This document shows positions 43,899-53,334 of a stretch of DNA of 64,000 bases, in pieces; position 1 is the first letter of the stretch; every line of letters starts with the position of its first letter. Source of the stretch: Patiriisocius sp047731265 (lineage in GTDB: Bacteria; Bacteroidota; Bacteroidia; Flavobacteriales; Flavobacteriaceae); NCBI RefSeq assembly GCF_047731265.1, contig NZ_CP159835.1, forward strand, positions 1,860,001-1,924,000. Reading direction: 5' to 3'. The position numbers and the translations under genes were made by a program. The notes beneath the pieces are model-generated. The model made no database searches and was not told where the DNA came from. It saw only the letters and a program-made list of their open reading frames with translations.

Positions 43899-46061
43899 AT
43901 GAAAAAAATTATTAAAAAAACACCAATCCTAGCGATGCTATTGATTGGGTTAATGTGGAGCTGTGATCCAGAGATTGATTCTATTGAGCTTGAGAATACG
44001 AATTCAATAGATCTAACGATAATTGATGCACAAACTAGGTATCCGTCTCCGGCAACCGTAGCTCTTGGTCAAGCTGGGAATTTTGCGATTCTTTCTAAAT
44101 CAGGAATCACGAATGTACCCCCATCTTCCATTATAGGAAATGTAGGGACAAGTCCAATAACGGGGGCTGCTCTTTTATTAACCTGTCCCGAAGTAGCTGG
44201 AAATATATATACCGTTGCTGCTGCAGGTCCACTTCCTTGTAGAGTAACGGATGCTCCACGACTAACAACAGCTGTACTGGATATGCAAGCTGCCTATACG
44301 GATGCTGCAGGACGCAGTCCGGATGAGGTGAATTTAGGAGGCGGCGTTATCGGAGGAAATATACTAGCACCTGGAGTTTATAAATGGTCCGGTACTCTTG
44401 TGATTGCAACTGACATAACACTTATCGGTAATTCGACTGATGTATGGATATTTCAAGTTGCAGGAACTTTTAATATGAGTTCTGCTGCTAAAATTAATTT
44501 AATGGGAGGCGCGAAAGCCGAAAACATTTTTTGGCAAGCTGGAGGTGCGGTTACGCTGGGTACTACAAGTCATCTTCAAGGAACCTTATTAGGTCAAACC
44601 TCAATTGCTGTACAAACGGGAGCAACCATAATGGGAAGGTTGCTAGCACAAACAGCGGTAACACTACAAATGAATACACTCATAGATCCAACAGCAACAC
44701 CACCACCACCACCACCACCACCAGCTGTAATGGCACCCGTAGCTCTTGGAGGTGCTGAACATTTTGCGATTCTTTCTAAATCAGGAATCACGAATGTTCC
44801 TCCATCAAATATTATAGGAAATGTAGGGACAAGTCCAATAACGGGGGCTGCTCTTTTATTAACATGTCCCGAAGTAACTGGAAATATATATACCGTTGCT
44901 GCTGCAGGTCCACTTCCTTGTAGAATAACTGATGCTCCAAGACTAACAACGGCTGTGCTTGATATGCAAGCTGCCTATACGGATGCTGCAGGACGTTCGA
45001 ACCCTAAGGAACTAAATTTAGGAGCCGGCGTTATCGGAGGAAATTTGCTAACACCAGGGCTATATAAGTGGACAGGTACCCTTGTGATTGCATCTGACAT
45101 TACACTTATCGGTAATGCAACTGATGTATGGATATTTCAAGTTGCAGGAACTTTTAATATGAGTTCTGCAGCTAAAATTAATTTAGCGGGAGGCGCGAAA
45201 GCCGAAAACATTTTTTGGCAAGTTGGAGGTGCAGTTACGCTAGGTACTACAAGTCATCTTGAAGGAACCTTATTAGGTCAAACCTCAATTGCGGTACAAA
45301 CGGGAGCAACCGTAGAGGGAAGGTTGCTAGCACAAACAGCGGTAACACTACAAATGAATTCCGTTACGAACCCAACAGTAAGCATTCCACCACCACCGCC
45401 ACCACCCAATCCGGTGCAGCAAGTTATACAACTTGGAGGTGCTAAACATTTTGCGATTCTTTCTAAATCAGGAATCACTAATGTACCCCCATCTATCATT
45501 AAAGGAAATGTAGGAACAAGTCCAATAACAGGGGCTGCTCTTTTATTAACCTGTCCCGAAGTAACTGGAAAGATATATACCGTTGCTGCTGCAGGACCAC
45601 GTCCTTGTAGAATAACGAATGCTCCAAGACTAAGAACAGCTGTAATGGGTATGCAAGCTGCGTATACAGCTGCTGCTGCACGCACCCCTGACCTTATAGG
45701 ATTAGGAGCCGGCGTTATCGGAGGAAATATACTATCACCAGGAGTTTATAAGTGGGCAAGTACCCTTGTGATTAATTCAGACATAGAACTTAACGGTGGA
45801 CCAAATGATGTATGGATATTTCAAGTTGCAGGAACTTTTAATATGAGTTCTGCGGTTAGAATTAATTTAAGTGGAGGTGCGAGAGCTAAAAACATTTTTT
45901 GGCAAGTTTCAGGTGCGGTTACCCTAGGAACCACGAGTCATTTTGAAGGAACCTTATTAGGCGCAACGTCAATTGCGGTACAAACAGGTGCCAGTGTAAA
46001 GGGAAGGTTATTAGCACAAACAGCGGTAACACTACAAATGAATTCAGTCGTTAGACCTTAA
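43899..46061 (+). CDS. Three-domain DUF3494 (ice-binding-like) lipoprotein, copy B
   Basis: The 720-residue paralogue of the gene at 35485 has the same signal peptide and Cys22. Domain 1 and domain 3 are nearly the same as in copy A. Domain 2 differs: it reads RSNPKELNLGAGVIGGNLL and LIGNATDVWIFQ, which is like domain 1 and the one-domain proteins, not like domain 3. The first linker is also different (ATPPPPPPPPAVMAP). The proteins have therefore exchanged domains since the duplication or by gene conversion. Confidence 0.88.
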   Translation: MKKIIKKTPILAMLLIGLMWSCDPEIDSIELENTNSIDLTIIDAQTRYPSPATVALGQAGNFAILSKSGITNVPPSSIIGNVGTSPITGAALLLTCPEVAGNIYTVAAAGPLPCRVTDAPRLTTAVLDMQAAYTDAAGRSPDEVNLGGGVIGGNILAPGVYKWSGTLVIATDITLIGNSTDVWIFQVAGTFNMSSAAKINLMGGAKAENIFWQAGGAVTLGTTSHLQGTLLGQTSIAVQTGATIMGRLLAQTAVTLQMNTLIDPTATPPPPPPPPAVMAPVALGGAEHFAILSKSGITNVPPSNIIGNVGTSPITGAALLLTCPEVTGNIYTVAAAGPLPCRITDAPRLTTAVLDMQAAYTDAAGRSNPKELNLGAGVIGGNLLTPGLYKWTGTLVIASDITLIGNATDVWIFQVAGTFNMSSAAKINLAGGAKAENIFWQVGGAVTLGTTSHLEGTLLGQTSIAVQTGATVEGRLLAQTAVTLQMNSVTNPTVSIPPPPPPPNPVQQVIQLGGAKHFAILSKSGITNVPPSIIKGNVGTSPITGAALLLTCPEVTGKIYTVAAAGPRPCRITNAPRLRTAVMGMQAAYTAAAARTPDLIGLGAGVIGGNILSPGVYKWASTLVINSDIELNGGPNDVWIFQVAGTFNMSSAVRINLSGGARAKNIFWQVSGAVTLGTTSHFEGTLLGATSIAVQTGASVKGRLLAQTAVTLQMNSVVRP

Positions 46062-46146
46062 CCAACATTGGAATTATAGGTTTACTTGATGTTCTAAGTG
46101 TTGTGTTTACTCTAAAAACAGAGTGATAGCGCTTAGTACAATTTAA

Positions 46147-46188
46147 AAAAATCAGATACTAGCATTCGCCGGTATCTGATTTTTTTTT
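46147..46188 (+). terminator. Terminator after three-domain DUF3494 gene, copy B
   Basis: It has the same 13-bp stem and T run as the terminator at 37730. Confidence 0.85.
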
Positions 46189-46469
46189 GCGTTGCAACCA
46201 TATTTTTAGGATACCTGTAACGGGCAATTTAATAACGTAATAAGGGTGTCACAAAAATAATGAAGAGCAAGGTGGTTCTTTACTTCAGCTTTTTTTAAGC
46301 CGCCTAAATAGTGAAACTATATACCCTCTGTGAATAAGCCTCACACCGTTTTTTATTAGCGTAGTTGCAATTTTGTGGGCAATGATTTTCTTCAATAAAT
46401 CATTATCAAGGAATGGCTCATCTATAAATGGATCCAATTAGGATTATCAAATAACTAAAGATATTTGAA

Positions 46470-46707
46470 TTAATTATTTAAGTCCTGCTTCGGTGAGGCT
46501 TTTTTTTATCCTCTAATTATAAAATAACGATCACCATTAAACAATGGTTAATTAAGGAAGAGAGCAGAAAAACTTAAGGTTAATTAAAATCACGATCAGA
46601 TTATACGCGTACTTCCAAAAAAACTGTTATTATCTTTCTCATTTCTAAAGTTTAAAATAAAAGAGGGCCTGCCTGAATTCAGTGGTTTTTATTGGAGTTC
46701 TACAAAG
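46470..46707. repeat. 240-bp intergenic element, E3
   Basis: This is the copy-B equivalent of E1, again not directly behind a gene. Confidence 0.8.
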
Positions 46708-47205
46708 GAATTAGGAGTAGAAACCAGTCTCACATTTTCGCAGTTGGTTATCTACTTCAGGGGATACTTTTAAATTTTTACGAGAAATATTAAGTACGTG
46801 CTGCTAGCGTTTATTAATTATTTTAAGAGCACCGTATCGATCGAAAAAAGAAACCTATTTATATTATTGATGTGGATTTTTATCCGCGGGGATTTTCTGT
46901 ATGAAAATCAGAGCAAAAAAAATAAAAACCAAAGTTTATTAAAACTAAAATCAGCAAAAAATTCCAAAGACGGTTAAATTATTTTTACCATTTTTCATCT
47001 TTAAAATCAAAATTAATTTTCAATTATATAATAGTTTTTAAAGAATTGGAATGATTTTTCAGTCTTACAAGCCATTATAAATCAGCTTAAATGCGTAAAA
47101 AAACGGCTTAGGTGTCGGTACAATTATTTAATGTCAATTACACTATATTTACACTATCTTTGTATTAAATTCTACGCAATTAAGTAGGTTAAAATTATAA
47201 AAATC

Positions 47206-48018
47206 ATGAAATTTATTAAAAAAAATCCAATCCTAGCGATCCTATTTATGGGACTAATGTCAAGTTGTAGTCCAGAGATGGAATCTTTAGAACTTGAGGA
47301 AGCAAATTTAATTATTACGCAATCTAAATCTTTAATATTACCTGTTGGTCTTGGTGATGCTGGAAATTTTGCGATTCTTTCAAAATCAGGAATCACTAAT
47401 GTGTCTCCATCGGTCATCACAGGTAATGTAGGAACAAGCCCAATAACGGGTGATGCTCTTTTATTAACATGTCCCCAAGTTACTGGAGACATATATACCG
47501 CTGATGCTGCAGGCCCACTTGCTTGTAGAACAACGGATGGTCCAGGACTAACAATAGCTGTGCTCAATATGCAAGCTGCCTATAAAGATGCTGCAGGACG
47601 CTCTAACCCAGATTATTTAAATGTAGGAGCTGGAATTATAGGAGGACTTACGCTTGCACCAGGGCTTCATAAATGGACCAGTACACTTTTAATACCTACA
47701 GACATAACAATTTCAGGTGGTCCGGATGATGTATGGATCTTTCAAGTTGCAGGAACGCTTACGATGAGTTCTGCAGTTAGAATGAATTTAGAAGGAGGCG
47801 CACAAGCCAGTAACATTTTTTGGCAAGTTTCAGACGCTGTTACCCTAGGTACCACAAGTCACTTTGAAGGAAACCTATTAGGTGCAACCTCCATCGCTGT
47901 GCAAACAGAAGCTACAGTAAATGGAAGGTTATTAGCACAATCAGCGGTAACATTACAAATGAATACCGTTACGATACCAGTTCCAGTAACAGTAATGAAT
48001 GCATCGGGTAGCTTGTAA
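47206..48018 (+). CDS. One-domain DUF3494 lipoprotein, copy B, truncated by frameshift
   Basis: The first 255 residues match the gene at 38798 with a few changes (TNVSPS for TNVPPS, GDALLL for GAALLL, LACRTTDG for LPCRVTDA). After VPVTV the sequence leaves the copy-A frame and stops at codon 271, so the Cys-rich extension is lost. The DUF3494 domain is complete, so a shorter lipoprotein may still be made. Confidence 0.8.
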   Translation: MKFIKKNPILAILFMGLMSSCSPEMESLELEEANLIITQSKSLILPVGLGDAGNFAILSKSGITNVSPSVITGNVGTSPITGDALLLTCPQVTGDIYTADAAGPLACRTTDGPGLTIAVLNMQAAYKDAAGRSNPDYLNVGAGIIGGLTLAPGLHKWTSTLLIPTDITISGGPDDVWIFQVAGTLTMSSAVRMNLEGGAQASNIFWQVSDAVTLGTTSHFEGNLLGATSIAVQTEATVNGRLLAQSAVTLQMNTVTIPVPVTVMNASGSL

Positions 48019-48390
48019 AAAAGCTAATTTAAGTCATTATGTTCCATATACTGAAGTCATTAATGGAACCCATAGTGGAGAAAATCAGGTTGTTTTAATA
48101 ATGGGAGATCGGGCTAAGAACATTCAAATAGTGTACAGTCATAATATCACTGATAAATAGGCGTTTGTTTTTTTTTCAGAAGCTTCTAACTGTATGAATA
48201 CAGAAAGTCACTTACCCTGTGATGACCCAGAAAGTTGTGAGTTTGCTTTTACGATTTCTGCAGAGGAGGCCTATTTATTAATAAATGAAGTGTTAGGGTT
48301 AGATATAATTAATTTATAACCATCATAATTAGAACGGGCATCAACAACCAATAAATCACCTACAAACGGGCTAATATTATTAAATAAGTA
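48019..48390 (+). pseudogene. Decayed C-terminal extension of the one-domain DUF3494 gene, copy B
   Basis: In the shifted frame the codons read VACKKANLSHYVPYTEV, matching copy A's VACEKANLNYYGPYVDI, until a stop near 48160. A later piece reads HLPCDDPESCEFAFTISAEE, again matching copy A. Stops and shifts between them show that this half is no longer expressed as one protein. Confidence 0.8.
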
Positions 48391-48404
48391 ATAATAGTTT
48401 AGTC

Positions 48405-48646
48405 AATTATTTAAGCCCTGCTTCGGTGGGGCTTTTTTTATATCTTCTAACTCTAAAAATGATTATCTCCATTAAGTACTAGTTATTCTAAGAAGATAGA
48501 AGGTAAAAAATTATAGTTAATTAAAATCATGATCAGATTATACGCTAGTATTTCCAAAACAGCTGTTATTATCTTTTTCATTTCTAAAGTTTAAAATAAA
48601 AGAGGGCCTGCATAAATTCAGTGGTTTTTATTGGAGTTCTACAAAG
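48405..48646. repeat. 240-bp intergenic element, E4
   Basis: This is the copy-B equivalent of E2, behind the decayed gene. The gap up to 48793 contains nothing else. Confidence 0.8.
48413..48438 (+). terminator. UUCG-loop terminator, copy B
   Basis: It has the same 9-bp stem, cUUCGg loop and T run as at 39968. Confidence 0.88.
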
Positions 48647-48793
48647 TCACGGGATCTGTAGAAACCAATTCTTCTCATTTATGCTCTTATTCCTTTCTGT
48701 CTAGACTGCTTTTATGCTTTCTTTGATTCAATTTCTCGATTCAGAAATTTCAATGAAAGGGAATGTGTTGTTTTTTTAAGGTTGCACAACTAC

Positions 48794-49459
48794 TTATATC
48801 AACCCTAGATCCTTGACAATACTCACCAGATGAATTATATTATTTGCTTTGAATTCAATGCGCAAGCTGTTGAGTCTTTTTTCGATAGAACTCAAGCCGC
48901 TTGGGGACACATTGTTTTGTTTAAAATGGGCACTGATTTCAGATCGAGACTTCCCCAATGACAATAATCTCATCAACTCAGTGTCGAAATCATCAATTTC
49001 TAGATGTTTTTTTTTGTTGAGAAGTTGTTTTATTTGCGGCGAAATATATCGGCTATTGTTTGCCACACATACGATAGCATCCTTTAATTCCAATAAACCA
49101 TTTCTGCCTTTACAAACATACCCATTTACCTTAAAATCATTAATAAATTTCTTAATAAGCTGGGTTCGATCTTCTATCGAGTAGACGATTATTTTCAGTT
49201 CGGGATTTTCTTTTTTTAGGATGTTCACCAATTCTTCTCCTGAGTTAAAATTTTGTTCTCGGTGATCTGGTAGAAACGATAAATCGGTGATTAGTAATTC
49301 TACAGGTGTTTTTTTAAAGGCTTCCTTCTTTATTTTCAGGTAGGCATCATCACAATAATGAACTTGTATGGCCTCTAAGACCTCTAAATCTTTGAGCACA
49401 CTCGCAACCCCAGAGTTGATACTTCCTAAATCGTCAGCTATTAAAACTTTTGTAAACAT
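48794..49459 (-). CDS. LuxR/NarL-type response regulator, copy B
   Basis: The 221-residue protein is identical to the product at 40368. D59 is the phospho-acceptor. With two identical copies, both operons would feed the same targets. Confidence 0.9.
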   Translation of the reverse strand: MFTKVLIADDLGSINSGVASVLKDLEVLEAIQVHYCDDAYLKIKKEAFKKTPVELLITDLSFLPDHREQNFNSGEELVNILKKENPELKIIVYSIEDRTQLIKKFINDFKVNGYVCKGRNGLLELKDAIVCVANNSRYISPQIKQLLNKKKHLEIDDFDTELMRLLSLGKSRSEISAHFKQNNVSPSGLSSIEKRLNSLRIEFKANNIIHLVSIVKDLGLI

Positions 49460-49460
49460 A

Positions 49461-51128
49461 TTAAAGACTAATTTTTACTGTAAAACCTTCATTTTTATCA
49501 ACTTCAAATATAATCGTTCCGTTCACTAACCGAATACGGTTTTCCGTATTGAGGAGTCCATTTCCTTTTTTTAACACACTTCCCACACCATTATCGGTGT
49601 ATCGCAGCTTTAATTTTTTGCCAGATTGGGTGGCTGTGATGACTACCAAGGTCGCTCTACTATGCTTATGCATGTTGGTCATTAACTCTTGAAGCACCCG
49701 ATAGATGGTTTTCTTTTTTAGATCATCAAGTAAGGACCAATCTATGGTCGCTAAATTTTTGGTAATCACATTCACTGAGTCACTTTGATAGTATTTTAGC
49801 AGGTCTATAAGTACGCTTTCAAAGTCTGCATCTAGGTCTATGGGGCTGTGCTTTTTAGAAATATCACGTGTTTTGTTATACACCGTTTCTAGGTCATCTA
49901 ACAGATTTTCTGCTGTATCAGGCGAGGTTTGTATTTTAACCATAATTTTATAAATATCGTTGGCTACTTCATCGTGTACTCTTTTAGAGATTTTAGATTC
50001 GGTGTTGTACAATTGTTGAACTTTCTCTTTTTTATGGCGGTACTTTAGTATGAGATATAAGGCAATAGCAAGTAATAAGATACAAATTCCCACTAACTGG
50101 TATATGCTTTTAAGCTGGCGTTGTTTTTCTTGTGCTAATTTGGCCGCTTGTGTATGCTCTTTTTCCTTTGAGAAGTTATATTCTATACTGGAAAATTTGT
50201 TGTCTTGTTGTAATGTTGCTTTGGCGATGCTATCGCTTATGCTCATATATTGAGCAATATCTGGGTTATTGCTTAATTTTAAATAGTTAGAAAGCGCCTC
50301 TTTTTTGTAGGCTGTACTTACTTTTGCTGCGGTTTCTTTTCCTAAGGTGGCATACCTAAGCGCTAGGACACTATCCCCTGCGTTTCTGTAATGTTCGCTG
50401 AGGTGTTTATAACTGGTAAAGAGTTGTCCATTGTCCTTTGTTTTTTTTCTTATTGTTAGGGCCTGCAACATATGAGGGAGTCCTTCAGGATGCCCTGCTT
50501 TAGACTGTAGGTGCCCTAAATTATCCAAGGTTCGGGCAATCTCAATCTTGTTTTCTTGCCCACTACTTTTTTCATAGGCCAATTTTAATATTGCAATGGC
50601 CTTGTCCTTTTGTTTTAATTCGTTGTAAGAATTGGCCATGTTGTTAAGCAGAACAATACTATCTTTTAGTTGGCTTGCTAAGAATAATGCTCTTGCATAG
50701 GCATCGATGGCTTTTTGTGGTTGGTCTATAGATCGATAAACCATACCAAGGTGATTGTAAATACCTATATCAGCATTTGCTTCTTTTCTGTTCTTATTAG
50801 AAGAGGCATCTAATAACGCTATTGCTTCTATGGCTGATTTTTCGCTTGCATAGGTGCGGCCCATTTCAAATTCGGCCATTGCGAGCATTCTCAATGCGTA
50901 AATGGCACCTACGGTATCTTTTTTAGCGAGTCGTTCTTCTTTTTGTTTCTTAAAATAACCGTATCCTCTGGGCAGATCTTCAGGGAATTTTGGATTTGCA
51001 ATTTTATAATAATAATGGGAGGTACTATCTATAGGTTCTTGTGCTGAAATTTGCTGTAATGTTAAAACAGACAAAAAAGCAGACAGTACCCATAAAAAAG
51101 AGAGGAATGAAAATTTTATGTTTTCCAT
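49461..51128 (-). CDS. TPR-containing sensor histidine kinase, copy B
   Basis: The 555-residue protein is identical to the product at 41035: signal peptide, TPR region, membrane helix, His385 and ATPase domain. The only base difference noticed is silent (49776). Confidence 0.9.
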   Translation of the reverse strand: MENIKFSFLSFLWVLSAFLSVLTLQQISAQEPIDSTSHYYYKIANPKFPEDLPRGYGYFKKQKEERLAKKDTVGAIYALRMLAMAEFEMGRTYASEKSAIEAIALLDASSNKNRKEANADIGIYNHLGMVYRSIDQPQKAIDAYARALFLASQLKDSIVLLNNMANSYNELKQKDKAIAILKLAYEKSSGQENKIEIARTLDNLGHLQSKAGHPEGLPHMLQALTIRKKTKDNGQLFTSYKHLSEHYRNAGDSVLALRYATLGKETAAKVSTAYKKEALSNYLKLSNNPDIAQYMSISDSIAKATLQQDNKFSSIEYNFSKEKEHTQAAKLAQEKQRQLKSIYQLVGICILLLAIALYLILKYRHKKEKVQQLYNTESKISKRVHDEVANDIYKIMVKIQTSPDTAENLLDDLETVYNKTRDISKKHSPIDLDADFESVLIDLLKYYQSDSVNVITKNLATIDWSLLDDLKKKTIYRVLQELMTNMHKHSRATLVVITATQSGKKLKLRYTDNGVGSVLKKGNGLLNTENRIRLVNGTIIFEVDKNEGFTVKISL

Positions 51129-51158
51129 TCCTCAAAGTTAACAACTTAATTTTAGTTA

Positions 51159-51320
51159 TTAGTCACCTGTGTTAGGTGGCGGTGGTGGTGGAGGAGGAAT
51201 GTGACCATCTTCTCCACAGCAGGCGACTTCGTTAGCGGCATTGACTTGACTCTCTGGTGTGCAGGAAAATAGCACAGTACCTAGCAGGCATAAAAGCATT
51301 ATATATGATAATTTTTTCAT
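51159..51320 (-). CDS. 53-residue poly-proline mini-lipoprotein, copy B
   Basis: It is identical to the gene at 42733-42894, again 30 bp upstream of the kinase gene. Conservation of this short frame in both copies is expected from the high identity of the segment and does not by itself prove selection. Confidence 0.7.
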   Translation of the reverse strand: MKKLSYIMLLCLLGTVLFSCTPESQVNAANEVACCGEDGHIPPPPPPPPNTGD

Positions 51321-51696
51321 TTTTTTTGAATTTAAAATTGAACACAGGTATGGTTATCCGAGTCGTTGCTCAGTTTTATGGGCTAGGATGGAAGCCATAC
51401 ATTAAATGGAAGAGCGGACTCTTCAATAGAGAAGTGTAGCGCGCAGATTAAGGTGCATCAGATTACTTCTCAAATGATCCTATCACATTACTTTGCGACT
51501 CCAATATGAACTGTTGAAATAATCGCAAACCCTATTGCGCTCGGGCGATCAACAATACAAGGGCAAATAAATAAAGTTCTGCTCTTAAAGACTTGGGACG
51601 CTTATGGGAAAGAAGTGGGAAGATGATGGGAAGTAAATAAACCATGTATTCCCAGTAAGTTTTTGTAATTTTAACTAGACACAATTATAGATTCCT
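51321..51696. other. Upstream region of the signalling operon, copy B, and repeat end
   Basis: No gene is visible. It should contain the minus-strand operon promoter and, to the right of 51670, the start region of the next + strand gene. Confidence 0.6.
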
Positions 51697-52332
51697 ATGG
51701 AAAAAAAAATACTTGAAGAGGCGTTTGAAAAAGCAAGAAGTGAGGGCGCCCCGGATACCGCTTTGGGTTTGGCGACTCATATTCATAATGAACTTGAGAA
51801 TAAATGTTCTCAGCCCACTACAGCTGATTCCTTTAGGGGTTATTTTAGAAAGTTAGAGAAGGAAGAATCGTTTAATATTTCCAAAACAACCAAAGATCAT
51901 TTATCCATCTATCTGGGATATGAAGATTATAAAAACTATTTAGATAGAAAGAATACAAAAACTATTAATACAAAAAGACATCAATTTGCGGCCTTGGTAC
52001 TGTTGATAGTGGTGGTGTTTTTCGTGTATAATACGACTCGTAAAAAATGTATGGTCTGGGAGGAAAATAAGTTTGTAAAGATCCATTGTGAAGAAGACAA
52101 TGCAAAACCGATTGATCAAGGTTTATTGATTAAATTTAAAAAGATGAAGGCGGAGTGTCGTGAAGATTTCTTTTTTAATGAAGATGAAAGTGCAAAAGTG
52201 TGGTATTACAAAAGAGGAAAGAATGATTTGGAATTATTTACGCGCCCAGGAATACATCCTATTAAAGGTGTTACCTTAAATGCTATTACGCGATATATGA
52301 TTGGAGAACATATTTGCGCTACGTTGGAGTAA
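51697..52332 (+). CDS. Single-pass membrane protein of unknown function
   Basis: The 211-residue protein has an N-terminal soluble domain (1-90) with a motif DHLSIYLGYEDYKNYL known from several Bacteroidetes hypothetical proteins, one membrane helix (about 93-112, FAALVLLIVVVFFVYN) and a C-terminal domain with four cysteines (CMVWEENKFVKIHCEED, ECRED, HICATLE). There is no signal peptide, so the N-terminus is probably cytoplasmic. Family and function are unknown to me. Confidence 0.65.
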   Translation: MEKKILEEAFEKARSEGAPDTALGLATHIHNELENKCSQPTTADSFRGYFRKLEKEESFNISKTTKDHLSIYLGYEDYKNYLDRKNTKTINTKRHQFAALVLLIVVVFFVYNTTRKKCMVWEENKFVKIHCEEDNAKPIDQGLLIKFKKMKAECREDFFFNEDESAKVWYYKRGKNDLELFTRPGIHPIKGVTLNAITRYMIGEHICATLE

Positions 52333-52529
52333 GTATTTTTTCTTTTTCTAATTGATGTTATGGGATCAATATCTCAATGTTTCGGCAGTTTTTTTGATAT
52401 TTAAAATCAAGAAAATAAAGGTCAAAAAGAATCCTTTGAAATCCTAAAAATGTCCTTTTTATGTCTTGTTAGTATTAATCAAGCTTGAGAATACAGTATG
52501 GAATACGAGAAGATCGGGGCTTTTTTATA

Positions 52530-52799
52530 GAATATATTTTCTGAATCGACCCGCGCATTTCAATACCTCACTAAACATTCTTTTGTGGAGTAGTTTTATA
52601 AAACCTTCTGTTAAAACTTGGTCGGCACTAAACTTTTTGGACATTAACCATTCGATTGACTTCTCAATGTTTAATTGTTCCTATTCATCTAATTCTTTAT
52701 GGGTACTTAATGGGTACTTATCGTGGATATTTTGAGACCTTCCTTTTCTTCCTCTTCTAGTTTTGTTTGATCGTCGTTATATTCTAAATCTAATCCCAT
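52530..52799 (-). pseudogene. Mobile mystery protein B (Fic-like), decayed
   Basis: The start MGLDLEYNDDQT is that of mobile mystery protein B. After a frame problem (RRGRKG for EEEKEG) it continues KELDE, stop, EQLNIEKSIEWLMSKKF and FIKLLHKRMFSEVLKCAGRFRK, again the family pattern. It then stops; the Fic motif region is missing. It follows the protein A remnant by about 40 bp, the normal gene order. Confidence 0.78.
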
Positions 52800-52841
52800 A
52801 TTGATTTCCTTCCGTCTCTTTTAATTTAATACGATAGGTCT

Positions 52842-53232
52842 TTAACTGCTTTTCAAGATTTTCTTGGCTGAGACCTTGATTTTCAGGTGTCTTGTTATGG
52901 TTTGTAAGCAAGACTTTTTTTTAGCCAATTCATTTGCTTTTGTTTTTACCAATTTTTCGAAAGATTTATGATTTGGAATGAATCCATAAACAAATTTCAT
53001 ATCTAATGCCAATGCGACATCATTTAGATATTTAAGGGTAATGGTTCTAGAAGCCTCTTTCTTCAAAATTCTTAGCGCCGGTTTTTGTCATTTTTAATCT
53101 TTTGTCTAGCTGCCCTAGGGGCATATTCAGTGAAATATGGATAATTTTCACCCAACCTTCAGAGGGTGTTTCAGCTTTTTTAGTCCCTATGAAGGGAGCA
53201 AGTTTTCGGTCTAGTTGTTTTAAGGCCTTTAT
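52842..53232 (-). pseudogene. Mobile mystery protein A (XRE-type), frameshifted
   Basis: The frame reads KALKQLDRKLAPF, EGWVKIIHISLNMPLGQLDKRL and NFEE, then shifts near 53060 and continues SRTITLKYLNDVALALDMKF and FVYGFIPNHKSFEKLV. These are the successive motifs of mobile mystery protein A, a small helix-turn-helix protein found next to protein B on genomic islands. One shift separates the halves, so it is dead. Confidence 0.8.
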
Positions 53233-53334
53233 AATTTATAATAAAGTTTTTGGTTTTTGGAAATCATGCAAAAGCGCTAGAATAGTGCTCCATAGCTTGA
53301 ATTCGTTATGAGCCTTTCAAAAACTTCTTCGGAC

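Larger units (their letters stand above)
46062..47205. other. Long intergenic region between DUF3494 genes, copy B
   Basis: It is the near-identical counterpart of 37645-38797: terminator, 240-bp element E3, and the TATCTTTG box at 47155. No gene is seen. Confidence 0.7.
43723..51670. repeat. 7.9-kb direct repeat, copy B
   Basis: This is the second copy of the unit at 35308-43244, in the same orientation. Its right end continues into the single-pass membrane protein gene at 51697. Small insertions and deletions make it 11 bp longer than copy A. Confidence 0.95.
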
